Below the pieces are notes generated by a model. The model had not been told where the DNA came from. It was given only the letters and a program-made list of their open reading frames with translations, and ran no database searches. DNA of 6,660 nt, taken from assembly GCA_964480825.1 (NCBI GenBank), contig CAYZRJ010000033.1, forward strand, positions 1 through 6,660, given 5' to 3'. Shown here piece by piece: positions 6,207-6,660 of the stretch; position 1 is the stretch's first letter; every line of letters begins with the position of its first letter. Source of the DNA: CAYZRJ01 sp964480825. Lineage in GTDB: Bacteria; Patescibacteriota; WWE3; UBA101185; UBA10185. The translations under genes were made by a program, and so were the position numbers.

Positions 6207-6232
6207 GCACTTGTAGCGCGTTGCGACAACAA

Positions 6233-6247
6233 TTCCCGTCACGAGAA
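6233..6247. promoter_or_regulatory. Imperfect dyad upstream of the O-antigen-ligase-like gene
   Basis: TTCcCGT-C-ACGaGAA: 6 of 7 pairs match around a single central base. It lies 9 bp before the TTGACA at 6256. It resembles an operator in size and place, but could be chance. Confidence 0.25.
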
Positions 6248-6255
6248 ATACCCTA

Positions 6256-6283
6256 TTGACAGAGGCCTCAAATAGTATATACA
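6256..6283 (+). promoter_or_regulatory. Probable promoter of the O-antigen-ligase-like gene
   Basis: A perfect -35 hexamer TTGACA (6256-6261) is followed after 16 bp by TATACA (6278-6283, 4 of 6), or after 14 bp by the overlapping TATATA (6276-6281). Transcription would begin near 6290, two bases before ATG 6292, so the message may be leaderless. The spacer holds the perfect 8-bp palindrome GAGGCCTC (6262-6269), the place where MerR-family proteins normally bind. Confidence 0.4.
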
Positions 6284-6291
6284 CTTGAAAC

Positions 6292-6660
6292 ATGGAAACA
6301 CCGAACAACAAAATTTATATGTATGAAAAGTTCTCAAGTATTTTAGTTATGGCCTTAGGCTTTCTAATGCCTATGTTTTTTTTGTCTACCTCCACTGAAT
6401 TCTTTGAATTCAATAAAATGGCGTTGCTAACACTTGTTACTTTATTGCTTATTTTGTTATTAGGAGCAAAAATATTCGCAGGATCAAGCATACAGTTTAT
6501 AAAATCCAGTTTGGATTTGCCCATATTTATATACACGATACTGTTTTTTATCGCCACTTTGTTCTCTGTAGATAAAACGTCCAGTGTATGGGGTGGTCAA
6601 GGAAGATGGTTTCCAAGCTTGTTTGGTTTGGTAGTCATAACTATTTTCTACTACATATCG
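6292..6660 (+). CDS. N-terminus of an O-antigen-ligase/Wzy-type membrane protein, cut by the right edge
   Basis: The open frame runs from ATG 6292 through the window end, 123 codons with no stop. Hydrophobic helices lie at about 16-32, 44-62, 77-92 and 107-123. Between them are FFEFNKMALL (37-46), SLDLPIFIY (73-81) and FSVDKTSSVWGGQGRW (91-106). The pattern FEFNK, LDLP, then SVD..SS.WG just after the third helix is typical of O-antigen ligase family proteins (Wzy_C/WaaL-like), which in CPR bacteria often continue into TPR repeats. Such proteins join or polymerize undecaprenyl-linked glycans outside the membrane. The catalytic loop lies beyond the edge, so the specific reaction cannot be told. 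In-frame ATGs at 6319 and 6349 are other possible starts. No Shine-Dalgarno sequence precedes 6292. Confidence 0.8.
   Translation, partial: METPNNKIYMYEKFSSILVMALGFLMPMFFLSTSTEFFEFNKMALLTLVTLLLILLLGAKIFAGSSIQFIKSSLDLPIFIYTILFFIATLFSVDKTSSVWGGQGRWFPSLFGLVVITIFYYIS

Noticed and set aside
6211..6229. Hairpin TTGTAGC / GCGACAA after the MerR-like stop codon, as a possible terminator
   Set aside because: One mismatch in a 7-bp stem and no following T-run, so it does not qualify as an intrinsic terminator.
6093..6557. Two minus-strand open frames at the right end
   Set aside because: They oppose the C-terminus of the MerR-like protein and the conserved O-antigen-ligase-like N-terminus, which are far better supported.

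Overview
This 6.66 kb, AT-rich window looks like bacterial chromosome from a reduced lineage, most likely the Candidate Phyla Radiation (Patescibacteria). The pointers are a compact set of DNA-uptake genes, a ComEC that exists as two small proteins, a MerR-like protein carrying a membrane anchor, and an O-antigen-ligase-like start of a style common in that group. The phylum is an inference from gene style; no rRNA or other marker is present. TGA serves as the stop codon of comEA and comEC, so the standard bacterial code applies, not the UGA-as-glycine code of some CPR lineages.

Minus strand, about 5435 down to 1: a competence (natural transformation) gene block. In transcription order it holds dprA (GTG start, 17-bp overlap with the next gene), comM, a small ArsR-type winged-helix regulator 11 bp downstream, a 131-bp gap, comEA (SLBB plus helix-hairpin-helix), the comEC membrane channel (4-bp ATGA overlap) and a secreted or membrane-anchored ComEC-type metallo-beta-lactamase nuclease (again a 4-bp ATGA overlap). 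After 22 bp a further gene runs off the left edge; its first 29 residues resemble the N-terminus of arginyl-tRNA synthetase. Together the com genes describe a route: ComEA binds incoming double-stranded DNA outside the membrane, the MBL protein may degrade one strand, ComEC passes single-stranded DNA inward, DprA loads RecA on it, and ComM drives branch migration during integration.

Plus strand, from about 5535: a divergent gene for a MerR-like DNA-binding protein with one transmembrane helix and a beta-rich C-terminal domain expected outside the cell, then an 85-bp gap with a promoter-like TTGACA, then the first 123 codons of a multi-pass O-antigen-ligase/Wzy-type protein cut by the right edge.

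The least explained parts are regulatory. They are a Cys-free ArsR-type protein inside the com block, a perfect 16-bp inverted repeat over its start codon, two 19-bp direct repeats 54 bp apart ahead of comEA, and the membrane-bound MerR-like protein divergent from dprA. No tRNA, rRNA, CRISPR array, insertion sequence or convincing intrinsic terminator was seen. No stretch above 300 bp lacks a gene.
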